A DNA stretch of 32,182 nt from JAQVXR01 sp050945755 (GTDB taxonomy: Bacteria; Bacillota; Dehalobacteriia; Dehalobacteriales; Dehalobacteriaceae). The notes under the pieces were generated by a model. The model was given only the letters and a program-made list of their open reading frames with translations. It searched no databases and had not been told where the DNA came from. Where the stretch lies: positions 1-32,182 of the forward strand of contig JBMNTN010000020.1 in the NCBI GenBank assembly GCA_050945755.1. The letters run 5' to 3'. This document shows positions 1 through 8,013 of this stretch, piece after piece. The position numbers were made by a program, and so were the translations under genes. Each line of letters begins with the position of its first letter. The stretch's first letter is position 1.

Positions 1-2
1 TC

Positions 3-965
3 CCGGTACCTCTCCAATTGGAAACAACAATTTATCGCTTTGCTCTAGAGCAGGGAAAAACAAAATTGGCCGCTCGAGGCACAGTGCCGGGCACAATTTT
101 AAACCAATTTTCAATGGATGAACATAAGAGTTTTCTTCGTCTTGCTACCACCAGCGGTGAGATTTGGCGCAATGATGAGTTCACTTCAAAAAATAATATT
201 TATATTTTAAATGAAGACTTAATAACAGTCGGAAAGGTTGAGGACATTGCTCCCGGGGAAAGGATTTACTCTACCCGTTTTATGGGAGACCGAGCCTATA
301 TGGTCACTTTTAAAACGGTTGATCCCTTGTTTGTAATTGATCTCAAGAACCCGGAAGAACCCAAAATCTTAGGTGCGTTGAAAATACCAGGATACAGTGA
401 TTATCTCCACCCATACGATGAAAACCATATCATTGGTTTCGGCAAAGACACTGTGGAAATTTCCCAAAGTTGGTCAGGCACAAAACAAACAATGGCATTT
501 TACCAAGGGATAAAAATTGCCATTTTTGACGTGACTGATGTTGAGCATCCCGTACAAATGTATCAAGAAATTATCGGGGACCGAGGCACAGATTCCCAAC
601 TCCTCAGAAATCACAAAGCTCTTTTATTCTCCCGGGAAAAAAATCTTCTCGCTTTCCCGGTGACCGTGATGGAAATTAATAAAAACAGCATCTCGTATCA
701 TGGCATTCCTCCGTATGGTGAATTTGCCTTTCAAGGGGCTTATGTTTACCAAGTCGACCTGGCAAACGGTTTTAAATTAAGAGGCAAAATAACCCACCTA
801 GATGGGGAAGAGATGCTTAAATCCGGAAGCGGCTGGTATCAAAACACAAAGAATATCGAAAGGGTCCTCTATATTGATGATACCTTATACACAATATCAC
901 CGGGCATGATCCAAGCTCATGATTTTGCTTCTCTCAAGGAAATCAACCGGCTTGAGCTGCCATAA
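3..965 (+). CDS. Beta-propeller domain protein, C-terminal part (5' end outside window)
   Basis: The reading frame is already open at base 3 and a TTG at 18 is only an internal codon, so the gene is cut by the window edge. The visible part is about 320 residues of a secreted or surface-type beta-propeller protein (the family I know as Beta_propel, PF09826). Recognisable stretches are 'LNQFSMDEHKSFLRLATT', 'DIAPGERIYSTRFMGDRAY', 'DPLFVIDLKNPEEP' and 'PGYSDYLHPYDENHIIGFGK', which mark repeated four-strand blades. The N-terminal signal peptide expected in this family would lie outside the window. The biochemical role of the family is not established. It converges on the MmgE/PrpD gene and shares the hairpin terminator at 972-994. 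Confidence 0.8.
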   Translation, partial: PVPLQLETTIYRFALEQGKTKLAARGTVPGTILNQFSMDEHKSFLRLATTSGEIWRNDEFTSKNNIYILNEDLITVGKVEDIAPGERIYSTRFMGDRAYMVTFKTVDPLFVIDLKNPEEPKILGALKIPGYSDYLHPYDENHIIGFGKDTVEISQSWSGTKQTMAFYQGIKIAIFDVTDVEHPVQMYQEIIGDRGTDSQLLRNHKALLFSREKNLLAFPVTVMEINKNSISYHGIPPYGEFAFQGAYVYQVDLANGFKLRGKITHLDGEEMLKSGSGWYQNTKNIERVLYIDDTLYTISPGMIQAHDFASLKEINRLELP

Positions 966-971
966 AATAAA

Positions 972-994
972 AAGAGCACCCTCTCGGTGCTCTT
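972..994. terminator. Bidirectional intrinsic terminator
   Basis: A perfect 9-bp stem AAGAGCACC/GGTGCTCTT encloses a CTCTC loop between two convergent genes. Read on the minus strand the stem is followed by TTTATTTTAT, a good U-tract for the MmgE/PrpD gene. On the plus strand the T-rich part comes a few bases later, so that direction is weaker. Confidence 0.8.
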
Positions 995-1036
995 AACCAT
1001 TTTTACTTTATCGGTTGGGACACTTGCCGCTTTATA

Positions 1037-2404
1037 TTATTCAGCAGGGAGACGATTCTTTAAGCGCCGAGGAAGGACCAATTTTAAATCCGCCACCTCT
1101 TCCATATTGAAAATTATCTCTACCAATTGCTTAATGTCTTCCGGAAAAATATAGGGCTTCACTAATGATGCAAATTTTTCTACCAATTCTTCTTTGCTCA
1201 GAGGATTTTCCGGATCTCCTTTGGGATAATCAGTTTCCCCCCGGATAATATTGCCATCCGTTAATCTTATTTCTACAGAGGCCGGCCATTTTTGGGGATA
1301 GGCTTCATTCATTTCCGGCTGAATATTTAATTCTACCTGACTCATAAACCGCGTAATCTCCGGATTACATAAATTAGCCTCAGAAAACTCCTCCAAGCCG
1401 GCCTTCCCATATACCAGCGCAAGAGCTGCGCAAAATGGCAGGCTGAACTTGGCCCCATAAACAGAAGAAGGGTTAAATTTACCGGTAATATCAAGAGCCG
1501 CAGAGTAGGTATTTACTTTGATTTTTTGAACCTGATCAGGAATTAAACGATACCTTTCTTTGAGGTCCCTAATAATGTCAATCACATGATGGGTATGGCG
1601 GCAGGAGGAATAAATTTTATAGCAGTTCTCCCTAATTTTAAAATCCTCTCCCAGGCCATCGGTAATTTTATTGAGGTCATACTCCGGAGCTGTCGCGGCA
1701 CAAAATCCTCTTTTCCCTTCAATAATCCGGGTGGCGGCCGTATAACCATTCCCTGCCAGAAGAGCAGACAACACGCCATTAAAAGCGGCCTTGCCCGGAT
1801 GCAAGTGTTTACTCATTGCCCCGTCTTCAATAAACTCCCAAAGGCCAGCAGCTTGGGTCCCGGCTGACCCGAGAGTGCTTAAACACTGTTCCTCATTAAG
1901 ATCCAAAGCTTTGGCAGCGGCTGCCGCTGCCCCGAAAGTGCCGCAGGTCCCCGTGGTATGCCATTTCCGGTAATGGGATGGCGTCACCGCTTCCCCCACC
2001 CGAATTCCTACTTCATATCCGGCGACAATTGCTGCAATTAAACTTTTGCCGCTTTTCCCTTTTTTCTCACATACTGCTAGTGCAGCAGGAATTACGACCG
2101 CTCCTGCATGTAAAACAGATGCTTTATGCACGTCATCCAATTCAACCACATGAGAAGAGGCTCCATTTAAGAGGGCGGCATGGGCTGCTGTTGTTTGGGA
2201 ACCGTCACCAATCAAAGTGGCTTCCGGATGACCGCCCATCTCCTTTACCACTTTCGTTAAAATTGTCGTTGGCTTTTTATCCGATCCGGCCAATGCCGAA
2301 CCCAACCAATCCAGATAAGCAGCTTTTGCCGCATCAACCACATCTTTTGGCAAACTATCATAGCTCAGGTTCGCGATAAAACTGGCCAGCGCGCTCGTTT
2401 GCAT
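1037..2404 (-). CDS. MmgE/PrpD family protein
   Basis: This 455-residue protein matches the MmgE/PrpD family throughout its length; family members include 2-methylcitrate dehydratase, cis-aconitate decarboxylase and iminodisuccinate epimerase. Typical stretches are 'AAKAAYLDWLGSALAGS', 'AALLNGASSHVVELDDVH' and 'HAGAVVIPAALAV' in the all-helical domain, and 'SSCRHTHHVIDIIRDL' and 'PFCAALAL' further on. The ATG start is preceded by AAGGAGGA at ideal spacing. It lies 47 bases downstream of a fumarate reductase-type flavoprotein gene on the same strand and is probably cotranscribed with it. None of the usual propionate-pathway partners (prpB, prpC) is nearby, so the substrate cannot be assigned; an unsaturated or hydroxylated di- or tricarboxylate is the plausible range. 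Confidence 0.85.
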   Translation of the reverse strand: MQTSALASFIANLSYDSLPKDVVDAAKAAYLDWLGSALAGSDKKPTTILTKVVKEMGGHPEATLIGDGSQTTAAHAALLNGASSHVVELDDVHKASVLHAGAVVIPAALAVCEKKGKSGKSLIAAIVAGYEVGIRVGEAVTPSHYRKWHTTGTCGTFGAAAAAAKALDLNEEQCLSTLGSAGTQAAGLWEFIEDGAMSKHLHPGKAAFNGVLSALLAGNGYTAATRIIEGKRGFCAATAPEYDLNKITDGLGEDFKIRENCYKIYSSCRHTHHVIDIIRDLKERYRLIPDQVQKIKVNTYSAALDITGKFNPSSVYGAKFSLPFCAALALVYGKAGLEEFSEANLCNPEITRFMSQVELNIQPEMNEAYPQKWPASVEIRLTDGNIIRGETDYPKGDPENPLSKEELVEKFASLVKPYIFPEDIKQLVEIIFNMEEVADLKLVLPRRLKNRLPAE

Positions 2405-2451
2405 TGATCAATTCCTCCTTAAAAAACTATCTGTTTCAGTTTCCATCCCCT

Positions 2452-4212
2452 TTATCCTGTCTGCTTTTTTTCCACATCGTACTTACGCAGGCGTGGTTTA
2501 ATATAGCTAAGGTCAACCTCCTCATAACTAAAGCGTGGGCCGGAAGGAGTATGAAAGGCCTTTGTCGTCTTTAACCAATTAACATCATCCCGCTGGGGAA
2601 ACTCGGGTTTATAGTGGGCTCCCCGGCTTTCGTTACGATTAAGTGCCCCTAATGTAATTACTCGGGAAAGTACCAGCATGTGCCAGAGATCACGGGCAAA
2701 TCCGGCAGCCTGGTTGTTCCACTGCAAAGAATCAATCACATTAATATTTTGATAGCGCTCCATCAGTTCTTGAATCTTTTGGTCGGCTTTTTTCAGCCTG
2801 TCATTATAGCGCACTACCCCAACATTTTCCAACATCACGGTCCCTAATTCATCGTGCAAAGAATAGGGGTTTTCCCGACCGTGCATTTTAAATAACTGCT
2901 CATATTTTTTCTTCTGGAAATTCTGCTCAGTTAGGAATGGTTTCTTTTCTATTTCCGAGGCTAACCGGGAACGGCCTTGAATATAATTTATCACACTTTT
3001 ACCCGCCACTGCTCCGCCATACAAAGACGACATTAAGGAATTGCCCCCCAAGCGGTTTGCCCCATGATATTGGTAATCCACCTCACCGCAGGCAAACAGC
3101 CCGGGTATGTTTGTCATCTGATTAAAATCTACCCAAAGGCCGCCCATAAAGTAATGAACAGCGGGGAAAATCTTCATGGGTACTTTTTTAGCATCTTCCC
3201 CGACAAATTTCTCGTAAATATCGAGAATACCGCCTAATTTACGTTCCAATTCACCTGGATCCTTATGGGATAAGTCTAAATAAACCTGATTAGTACCTTC
3301 TATCCCCAGACCCATTTCCACGCAAACTTTAAATATCGCCCGGGAAGCAATATCCCGAGGAACTAAATTCCCATAAGCCGGGTACCATTCCTCCAGGAAG
3401 TACCAGGGCTTACCTTCTTTATAGGTCCACACCCGTCCTCCCTCACCCCGAGCTGATTCCGACATTAGGCGGTTTTTATCATCACCCGGAATGGCTGTTG
3501 GGTGAAACTGAACAAACTCACCATTGGCATAATAAACTCCCTGCTGGTAAACTTGGCTGGCCGGATAACCGGTACATATGACCGACATGGTTGTCCGACC
3601 AAAAACCATGCCCGGACCGCCGGTAGCCAGAATAACAGCATCTCCCGAAAAAGTCTCAATCTCCCCGGTATAAAGATGCTGCGCGCAAATACCACAACAA
3701 ATACCTTGACTATCCTGTACAACAGAGAGAAACTGCCAGCCCTCATACTTTTCCACCTGCCCGGATGCTTCAAAACGCCTTACCTGTTCATCCAAAGCAT
3801 ATAAAAGCTGCTGCCCTGTCGTCGAACCGGCAAAAGCGGACCGGCTGTTTTTGGCTCCCCCAAGACGCCGCAATTCAATATTTCCTTCCGGTGTCCGGTT
3901 GAACATCACCCCCATCCGGTCCATGATATAGATTATTTCTGGTGCCGCTTCACACATATTTTTCACCGGCGTCTGATTCGCTAAGAAGTCGCCACCGTAA
4001 ATGGTATCGTCAAAATGCTCCCAGGTCGAGTCCCCCTCCCCTTTCGTGTTTAACGCACCATTAATTCCCCCTTGAGCACATACCGAATGGGACCTTTTTA
4101 CGGGAACGAGAGAAAATAGCTGCACCAAGCAGCCGGCTTCAACTGCTTTCAGCACTGCCATTAACCCGGCTAATCCTCCCCCGACAACAACTACCTTCAC
4201 CTTACCGGCCAT
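2452..4212 (-). CDS. sdhA: Succinate dehydrogenase/fumarate reductase flavoprotein subunit (orphan)
   Basis: At 586 residues this closely resembles the Bacillus-type (menaquinone-linked) SdhA. The N-terminal FAD motif is GGGLAG (residues 11-16). 'KRSHSVCAQGGINGA' carries the histidine (H42) that binds FAD covalently in this family. The active-site stretch 'FHPTAIPGDDKNRLMSESAR' and the later 'AVHYFMGGLWVD' and 'NRLGGNSLMSSLYGG' motifs are intact. The enzyme interconverts succinate and fumarate, normally with an iron-sulfur subunit and a membrane cytochrome b subunit. Neither sdhB nor sdhC is adjacent: upstream is a separate transcription unit ending in a terminator, and downstream is the MmgE/PrpD gene. 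A G-rich ribosome site (AAAGGGGG) precedes the ATG. It could pair with subunits encoded elsewhere or act with the dehydratase-like neighbour. Confidence 0.85.
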   Translation of the reverse strand: MAGKVKVVVVGGGLAGLMAVLKAVEAGCLVQLFSLVPVKRSHSVCAQGGINGALNTKGEGDSTWEHFDDTIYGGDFLANQTPVKNMCEAAPEIIYIMDRMGVMFNRTPEGNIELRRLGGAKNSRSAFAGSTTGQQLLYALDEQVRRFEASGQVEKYEGWQFLSVVQDSQGICCGICAQHLYTGEIETFSGDAVILATGGPGMVFGRTTMSVICTGYPASQVYQQGVYYANGEFVQFHPTAIPGDDKNRLMSESARGEGGRVWTYKEGKPWYFLEEWYPAYGNLVPRDIASRAIFKVCVEMGLGIEGTNQVYLDLSHKDPGELERKLGGILDIYEKFVGEDAKKVPMKIFPAVHYFMGGLWVDFNQMTNIPGLFACGEVDYQYHGANRLGGNSLMSSLYGGAVAGKSVINYIQGRSRLASEIEKKPFLTEQNFQKKKYEQLFKMHGRENPYSLHDELGTVMLENVGVVRYNDRLKKADQKIQELMERYQNINVIDSLQWNNQAAGFARDLWHMLVLSRVITLGALNRNESRGAHYKPEFPQRDDVNWLKTTKAFHTPSGPRFSYEEVDLSYIKPRLRKYDVEKKQTG

Positions 4213-4352
4213 CTCCCAACCCCCTTTTTATAATAATTAAAATGTTATTTAAGCATGAAAATATTAATTATATTTTACCACCTCTCCCATATATTTGCTA
4301 TTAAGGATTTAATTTCTATACATTAGAACTTCATATTGTTATCTAGCTAAAG

Positions 4353-4376
4353 AAAACTTGGCTTATGCCAAGTTTT
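4353..4376 (-). terminator. Intrinsic terminator of the 4494-10470 operon
   Basis: A perfect 10-bp inverted repeat AAAACTTGGC/GCCAAGTTTT with a 4-base loop. On the minus strand it is followed by CTTT and its own T-run, downstream of the metallophosphoesterase gene. It separates that operon from the flavoprotein gene. The remaining bases to 4212 are AT-rich and include a TATAAT-like box on the minus strand (4267-4272) without a convincing -35 element. Confidence 0.8.
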
Positions 4377-4493
4377 TGTGATGCAGGTGGGAGCCTATAT
4401 AGAATTTATATTGATAAGGCAAAAAAGAGAGCCTACCTGACCCCCTTAACTTATACTTTACTATTAGCGCAAAAAAGAAGGACTAGTTTCGAA

Positions 4494-5675
4494 TCAAAGC
4501 TTTTGACCCGACTGGGGTTGAAAGGATATCGTCACATCAACAATCTCCGGCCGATTGCCAATGCGAATCGGTGGGCCCCAGGTACCATATCCGGAAGAAA
4601 CAATGAGCTGCCGATTGTTGAAACAGGAATAACCCCAGTCATTTTCGAAAAGGCGCTCGGTCACCAGTTGTATAGGAAATAACTGGCCCCGATGCGTATG
4701 ACCGGAGAATTGAAGATCAATCTCACTTTCTTCTTCTCCCGGTTTTGGAGGCTCATGATCCAGCAAAATTAATGGGAGGCTTGTATCTACATCCCTGGTA
4801 ATATCCTCTAACTTTCCCCGGTCGGTGCCGGTAAAACGCTTCCGGGAAAAGTCATCCTTCCCAATCAGATAGAAACTATTATTAATCAGCACCCATTCAT
4901 CCCGCAATACCCGGACACCGGCCCGGTCCATCTGCTGGATGTACTGATCTATCTGCCCACTTATATATTCATGATTCCCTAATACGGCAAATACACCTAA
5001 TGGAGGGTTCAGCCGACGAAAAACCTCATCGATTTTTTCCCGAGAAAAAATATCAACACTTCCGTCGATTACATCACCGGCGAAAAGCACTAAGTCCGGA
5101 TTTATTTGGTTTACCATAGCAACCATTTTTTCCAATCGCTTGCTATTGACGATTTTATCCAAGTGGATGTCAGACACCATCGCCACTCTAATTTCCTCCA
5201 ATTCACCGGCTTCTTTGGGAATTGAAATCTGATAACGCTGAATCTGAGGATTAAGAGCATTCCAAGTGCCGTAAACCTGGAGAAGCAGTACCAGCACAAA
5301 AACCCCGATTCCTAACAGAGGAAAAGAACCCCAACTAAAGACTCCTCCTTTCGGCATGATATGAAAAAATCGGCCAATAAAACGGATTAAATCAATCATC
5401 CCAATAATCAAAACAAAATAAAACATCATCCCCAACCAATAAGAACCTATCCGGGTTAATATCAAATCTAAACCAAAGGGAAGATAGTTCTGGCACACTC
5501 TCTCAATAAAAACCGACCAAGCCAGCAACCAAAAAAACAACCAATATACTTTTGCGTCGATTAAAGGAATAAATCTAAATAAATGCTGCCACCCTCTGAG
5601 GCCAATATAAAAGTTTAATAAACTATATAAAATGAAGAAAACAGCAAAAAACAACCACATTTTCCACTTCACCAA
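4494..5675 (-). CDS. Membrane-anchored metallophosphoesterase
   Basis: This 393-residue protein has about four N-terminal membrane segments (roughly residues 5-25, 42-60, 78-100 and 118-136), then a calcineurin-type phosphoesterase domain. All metal-binding blocks are present in order: 'SDIHLD', 'FAGDVIDGS', 'LGNHEY', 'LDHEPP' and 'SGHTHRGQLFP'. Architecture and length match the YkuE/YpbG-like membrane phosphoesterases of Firmicutes; relatives are linked to lipid or nucleotide phosphodiester hydrolysis, but the substrate here is unknown. The start is TTG, or GTG one codon later, behind GGAGGG. It follows the putative metalloprotease by 39 bases and is the last gene of the ABC exporter operon. 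Confidence 0.85.
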   Translation of the reverse strand: MVKWKMWLFFAVFFILYSLLNFYIGLRGWQHLFRFIPLIDAKVYWLFFWLLAWSVFIERVCQNYLPFGLDLILTRIGSYWLGMMFYFVLIIGMIDLIRFIGRFFHIMPKGGVFSWGSFPLLGIGVFVLVLLLQVYGTWNALNPQIQRYQISIPKEAGELEEIRVAMVSDIHLDKIVNSKRLEKMVAMVNQINPDLVLFAGDVIDGSVDIFSREKIDEVFRRLNPPLGVFAVLGNHEYISGQIDQYIQQMDRAGVRVLRDEWVLINNSFYLIGKDDFSRKRFTGTDRGKLEDITRDVDTSLPLILLDHEPPKPGEEESEIDLQFSGHTHRGQLFPIQLVTERLFENDWGYSCFNNRQLIVSSGYGTWGPPIRIGNRPEIVDVTISFQPQSGQKL

Positions 5676-5714
5676 ATACTTTCCCTCCGCATTTTACAAG
5701 CTGCCGGTGTGCTA

Positions 5715-6662
5715 TCAACTGATTGCTGACAGACAGTGATAAAAATCCCGCTCACCTTTGGCCAAAAGCCCTTCCACATCTTCAGATTTGAAATATTTTT
5801 CTTTCAGACGGGAAATTCGCTCTCTGCCGGGAGGATGATAAACGGACATTTTATCATTGGAAATCAAGCTGATATGTTTAAATAACCTGGCCAGCGTAAC
5901 TAGAATAAACCGCTGGTCCGTATTATAGCCATATTTTCGTTTAATAGTCTCGGCAACCAAATAAAACGCTTTCTGATCCGCCTTAAATTCTTTGATGTAA
6001 TATCTTTCCCCTGCCAAAAGCCAGGGAACCTTTTGCGGATCTACTAATATCTTATCAAAATCCCGATTAAGATAATGAGCTAACTCATGACAGAGCACAA
6101 AAAGCTGCCAAATAAATAACACTTTGTCATAAGTAATTTGTAAAGATTGATCAATATTGATGATTGGACCCTGAGGGAGCCCAAACTGCCGGTAACTATT
6201 CACCAATGTACTTTGATAATTAGTTAGATCCGCACTGGTTACCTTCCCATCCTTTTTCTCGCTGCAGTATTTAACTAATTCCGGGCGGTTCATGACCAGA
6301 TCAATCTTTCCCATTTTGTTCAAATACATCATGAGGCCTTTATTAATCAGTATTGCATACTTGTTATCATTACTTTTTACACAGGTTGCATTAAACTCTC
6401 TTGAAGAAACCACCCCAAAAGCAACCTCTTGAAACACCCGCTCCTTGATCCCAATGGAAAGTACCGGTAACACCTGATCCATCAGAGAGTTTACCCGGTA
6501 CTGACCGGAGCACAACTCATCCAAAACAGATTCTGAATCAGCACCAGAGAGATCCTCCCCTCCCACCTGCAGCTCAAAATCCTCACCGGATTGGGGAAAG
6601 AAATATTCTGTTTTCAGATATTCCAATAAATCGGCCGGGGATGAAAAACCTTTCTCTCTCAT
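5715..6662 (-). CDS. Putative zinc metalloprotease (HExxH), uncharacterised
   Basis: I do not recognise the 315-residue protein as a named family. It carries 'LCHELAHYLNRD', a classic HExxH zinc-protease motif (H192, E193, H196), followed by 'EFKADQKAF' (E225, D229). This recalls the third-ligand helix ExxxD of M48-type and ImmA/IrrE-type gluzincins. The flanking hydrophobic run 'KVLFIWQLFVL' would be the buried metal-site helix rather than a clear membrane span. There is no signal peptide, so a cytoplasmic location is likely. It lies 32 bases after the MacB-like permease and 39 bases before the phosphoesterase. A role in maturing or degrading something handled by the exporter is inference only. 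Confidence 0.65.
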   Translation of the reverse strand: MREKGFSSPADLLEYLKTEYFFPQSGEDFELQVGGEDLSGADSESVLDELCSGQYRVNSLMDQVLPVLSIGIKERVFQEVAFGVVSSREFNATCVKSNDNKYAILINKGLMMYLNKMGKIDLVMNRPELVKYCSEKKDGKVTSADLTNYQSTLVNSYRQFGLPQGPIINIDQSLQITYDKVLFIWQLFVLCHELAHYLNRDFDKILVDPQKVPWLLAGERYYIKEFKADQKAFYLVAETIKRKYGYNTDQRFILVTLARLFKHISLISNDKMSVYHPPGRERISRLKEKYFKSEDVEGLLAKGERDFYHCLSAIS

Positions 6663-6694
6663 TGAGGGACCCCCTTTCTCCCTAAAACAATTAA

Positions 6695-8005
6695 TTAACG
6701 CCGGAGTGCCTCAACCGGGGGAACAGAAGAAGCCTGTATTGCCGGATATACCCCAAACAAAAGGCCGGAACCCAGCGCAACCAAGCTGGCAATTTTTACT
6801 GCCGTAAAACTAACAGCTGTTTCAAACCCGTAACGATTAAAAATTTCCAGGCCCCAAATTCCGCCAATGATCCCAATCAAAGCCCCAATGCCGCTTAAAT
6901 AAAAGGCCTCTAATAGAAACTGACTTACCAAATCACCTTGCTTGGCACCCAAAGCCCGGCGCACGCCAATTTCGCTGGTCCGTTCGGAAACAGCAACCAG
7001 CATAATATTCATAATCCCCAGTCCGCCCACCAGAAGGGAAACTGCGGCAATTCCGCCCAAGAGAAGCGTCATAATTCTATTAGCCTTATCAGCTTCCTCA
7101 ACCATCTGATTTAAACTGGTGATGGTAATTGCATCTTGACCTTGGGACAATAAGGGTTTTAGAGGAGGCTGCCCCATGTCCATTCCTCGTTCAACAACCA
7201 TTCCTTCCTTGCCTTGCTCTTCCGTCGCAACAATGGTGGGCGCATTTTGATCCAGGCCTAGTTTCCGACGAAAAATTCTTCCCAATTGTACAACCGCCAA
7301 ATCTGCCTCATCTGCTGATTCCGCCTTACCCCATATCTCCTCAACGGTCCTTTTCTCGGCTAATTGTTGCGCCGTTGTGTAAGGAACCAGTATCTTATCA
7401 TCAATACCCTCTGCTTTACCTTGACCTTTTGCGCTTAATACCCCGACAATTCTAAAATCCATCCCATTCAAAGTGCACGTCATGCCAACGGGGCTGCGGC
7501 CCCCCAACAGGGAATTGGCAATATTGTATCCAAGAACCGCCACCGGGGAACGCTGCTCCACATGCAGCTGAGTAAAAAAATGCCCGGCGATAACCTGATG
7601 GTCACGAATCTGCGAAAAATCCTGGTTGACCCCAATTATTTGGGCATTCCCCCGTGACCGGCGCCACTTCATCACCACATCCGAATGAACAACCGGAGTT
7701 GCCATTTTTAAAGCAGGTACCCGTTCTTTTAAATCCTCTGCTTCTTGGGGTTGAAACTCAAATGCAGGGTCCATGGCCTTAACGACAATAACGTTAGTTC
7801 CCAAGCTTTGGAACTGTTTTACCACTGCCAGTCGGGCTCCTTCCCCAATACCCATTAAGCTGACAACAGATGCTACCCCAATACCCACTCCGAGAATGGT
7901 CAGAACAGATCGGAGGGGCTTGGCAAGAATGCCATGCCAGGCCATTTGGGCACTAAACCAAAACCGGATTCTAAACCACTGTATTTGCTGCCACACCTTT
8001 TGCAC
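6695..8005 (-). CDS. MacB-like ABC transporter permease
   Basis: This 436-residue permease has one N-terminal membrane segment ('LTILGVGIGVASVVSLMGIG'), a large extracytoplasmic MacB_PCD domain (about residues 55-290) and three C-terminal membrane segments with the FtsX signature 'GIMNIMLVAVSERTSEIGVR'. Family members do not form a classical channel but couple ATP hydrolysis to movement of the outer domain and extrude peptides, lipids or drugs handed to them by an adaptor. The start is GTG at 8005; a second GTG three codons later has better spacing from GGAGGG. The gene begins 8 bases after the adaptor gene ends and belongs with the ATPase and adaptor. Confidence 0.88.
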   Translation of the reverse strand: MQKVWQQIQWFRIRFWFSAQMAWHGILAKPLRSVLTILGVGIGVASVVSLMGIGEGARLAVVKQFQSLGTNVIVVKAMDPAFEFQPQEAEDLKERVPALKMATPVVHSDVVMKWRRSRGNAQIIGVNQDFSQIRDHQVIAGHFFTQLHVEQRSPVAVLGYNIANSLLGGRSPVGMTCTLNGMDFRIVGVLSAKGQGKAEGIDDKILVPYTTAQQLAEKRTVEEIWGKAESADEADLAVVQLGRIFRRKLGLDQNAPTIVATEEQGKEGMVVERGMDMGQPPLKPLLSQGQDAITITSLNQMVEEADKANRIMTLLLGGIAAVSLLVGGLGIMNIMLVAVSERTSEIGVRRALGAKQGDLVSQFLLEAFYLSGIGALIGIIGGIWGLEIFNRYGFETAVSFTAVKIASLVALGSGLLFGVYPAIQASSVPPVEALRR

Positions 8006-8013
8006 CCCCTCCG

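Noticed and set aside
18..20. TTG at 18 as the start of the first gene
   Set aside because: The frame is open to the window edge and the upstream codons continue the beta-propeller sequence, so it is an internal codon of a truncated gene.
1586..2379. Plus-strand frames inside the MmgE/PrpD gene
   Set aside because: They are antisense shadows of a well-conserved gene and lack ribosome sites.
4365..4682. Plus-strand frame of 105 codons
   Set aside because: It overlaps the terminator and the conserved C-terminus of the phosphoesterase on the other strand, and has no recognisable protein features.
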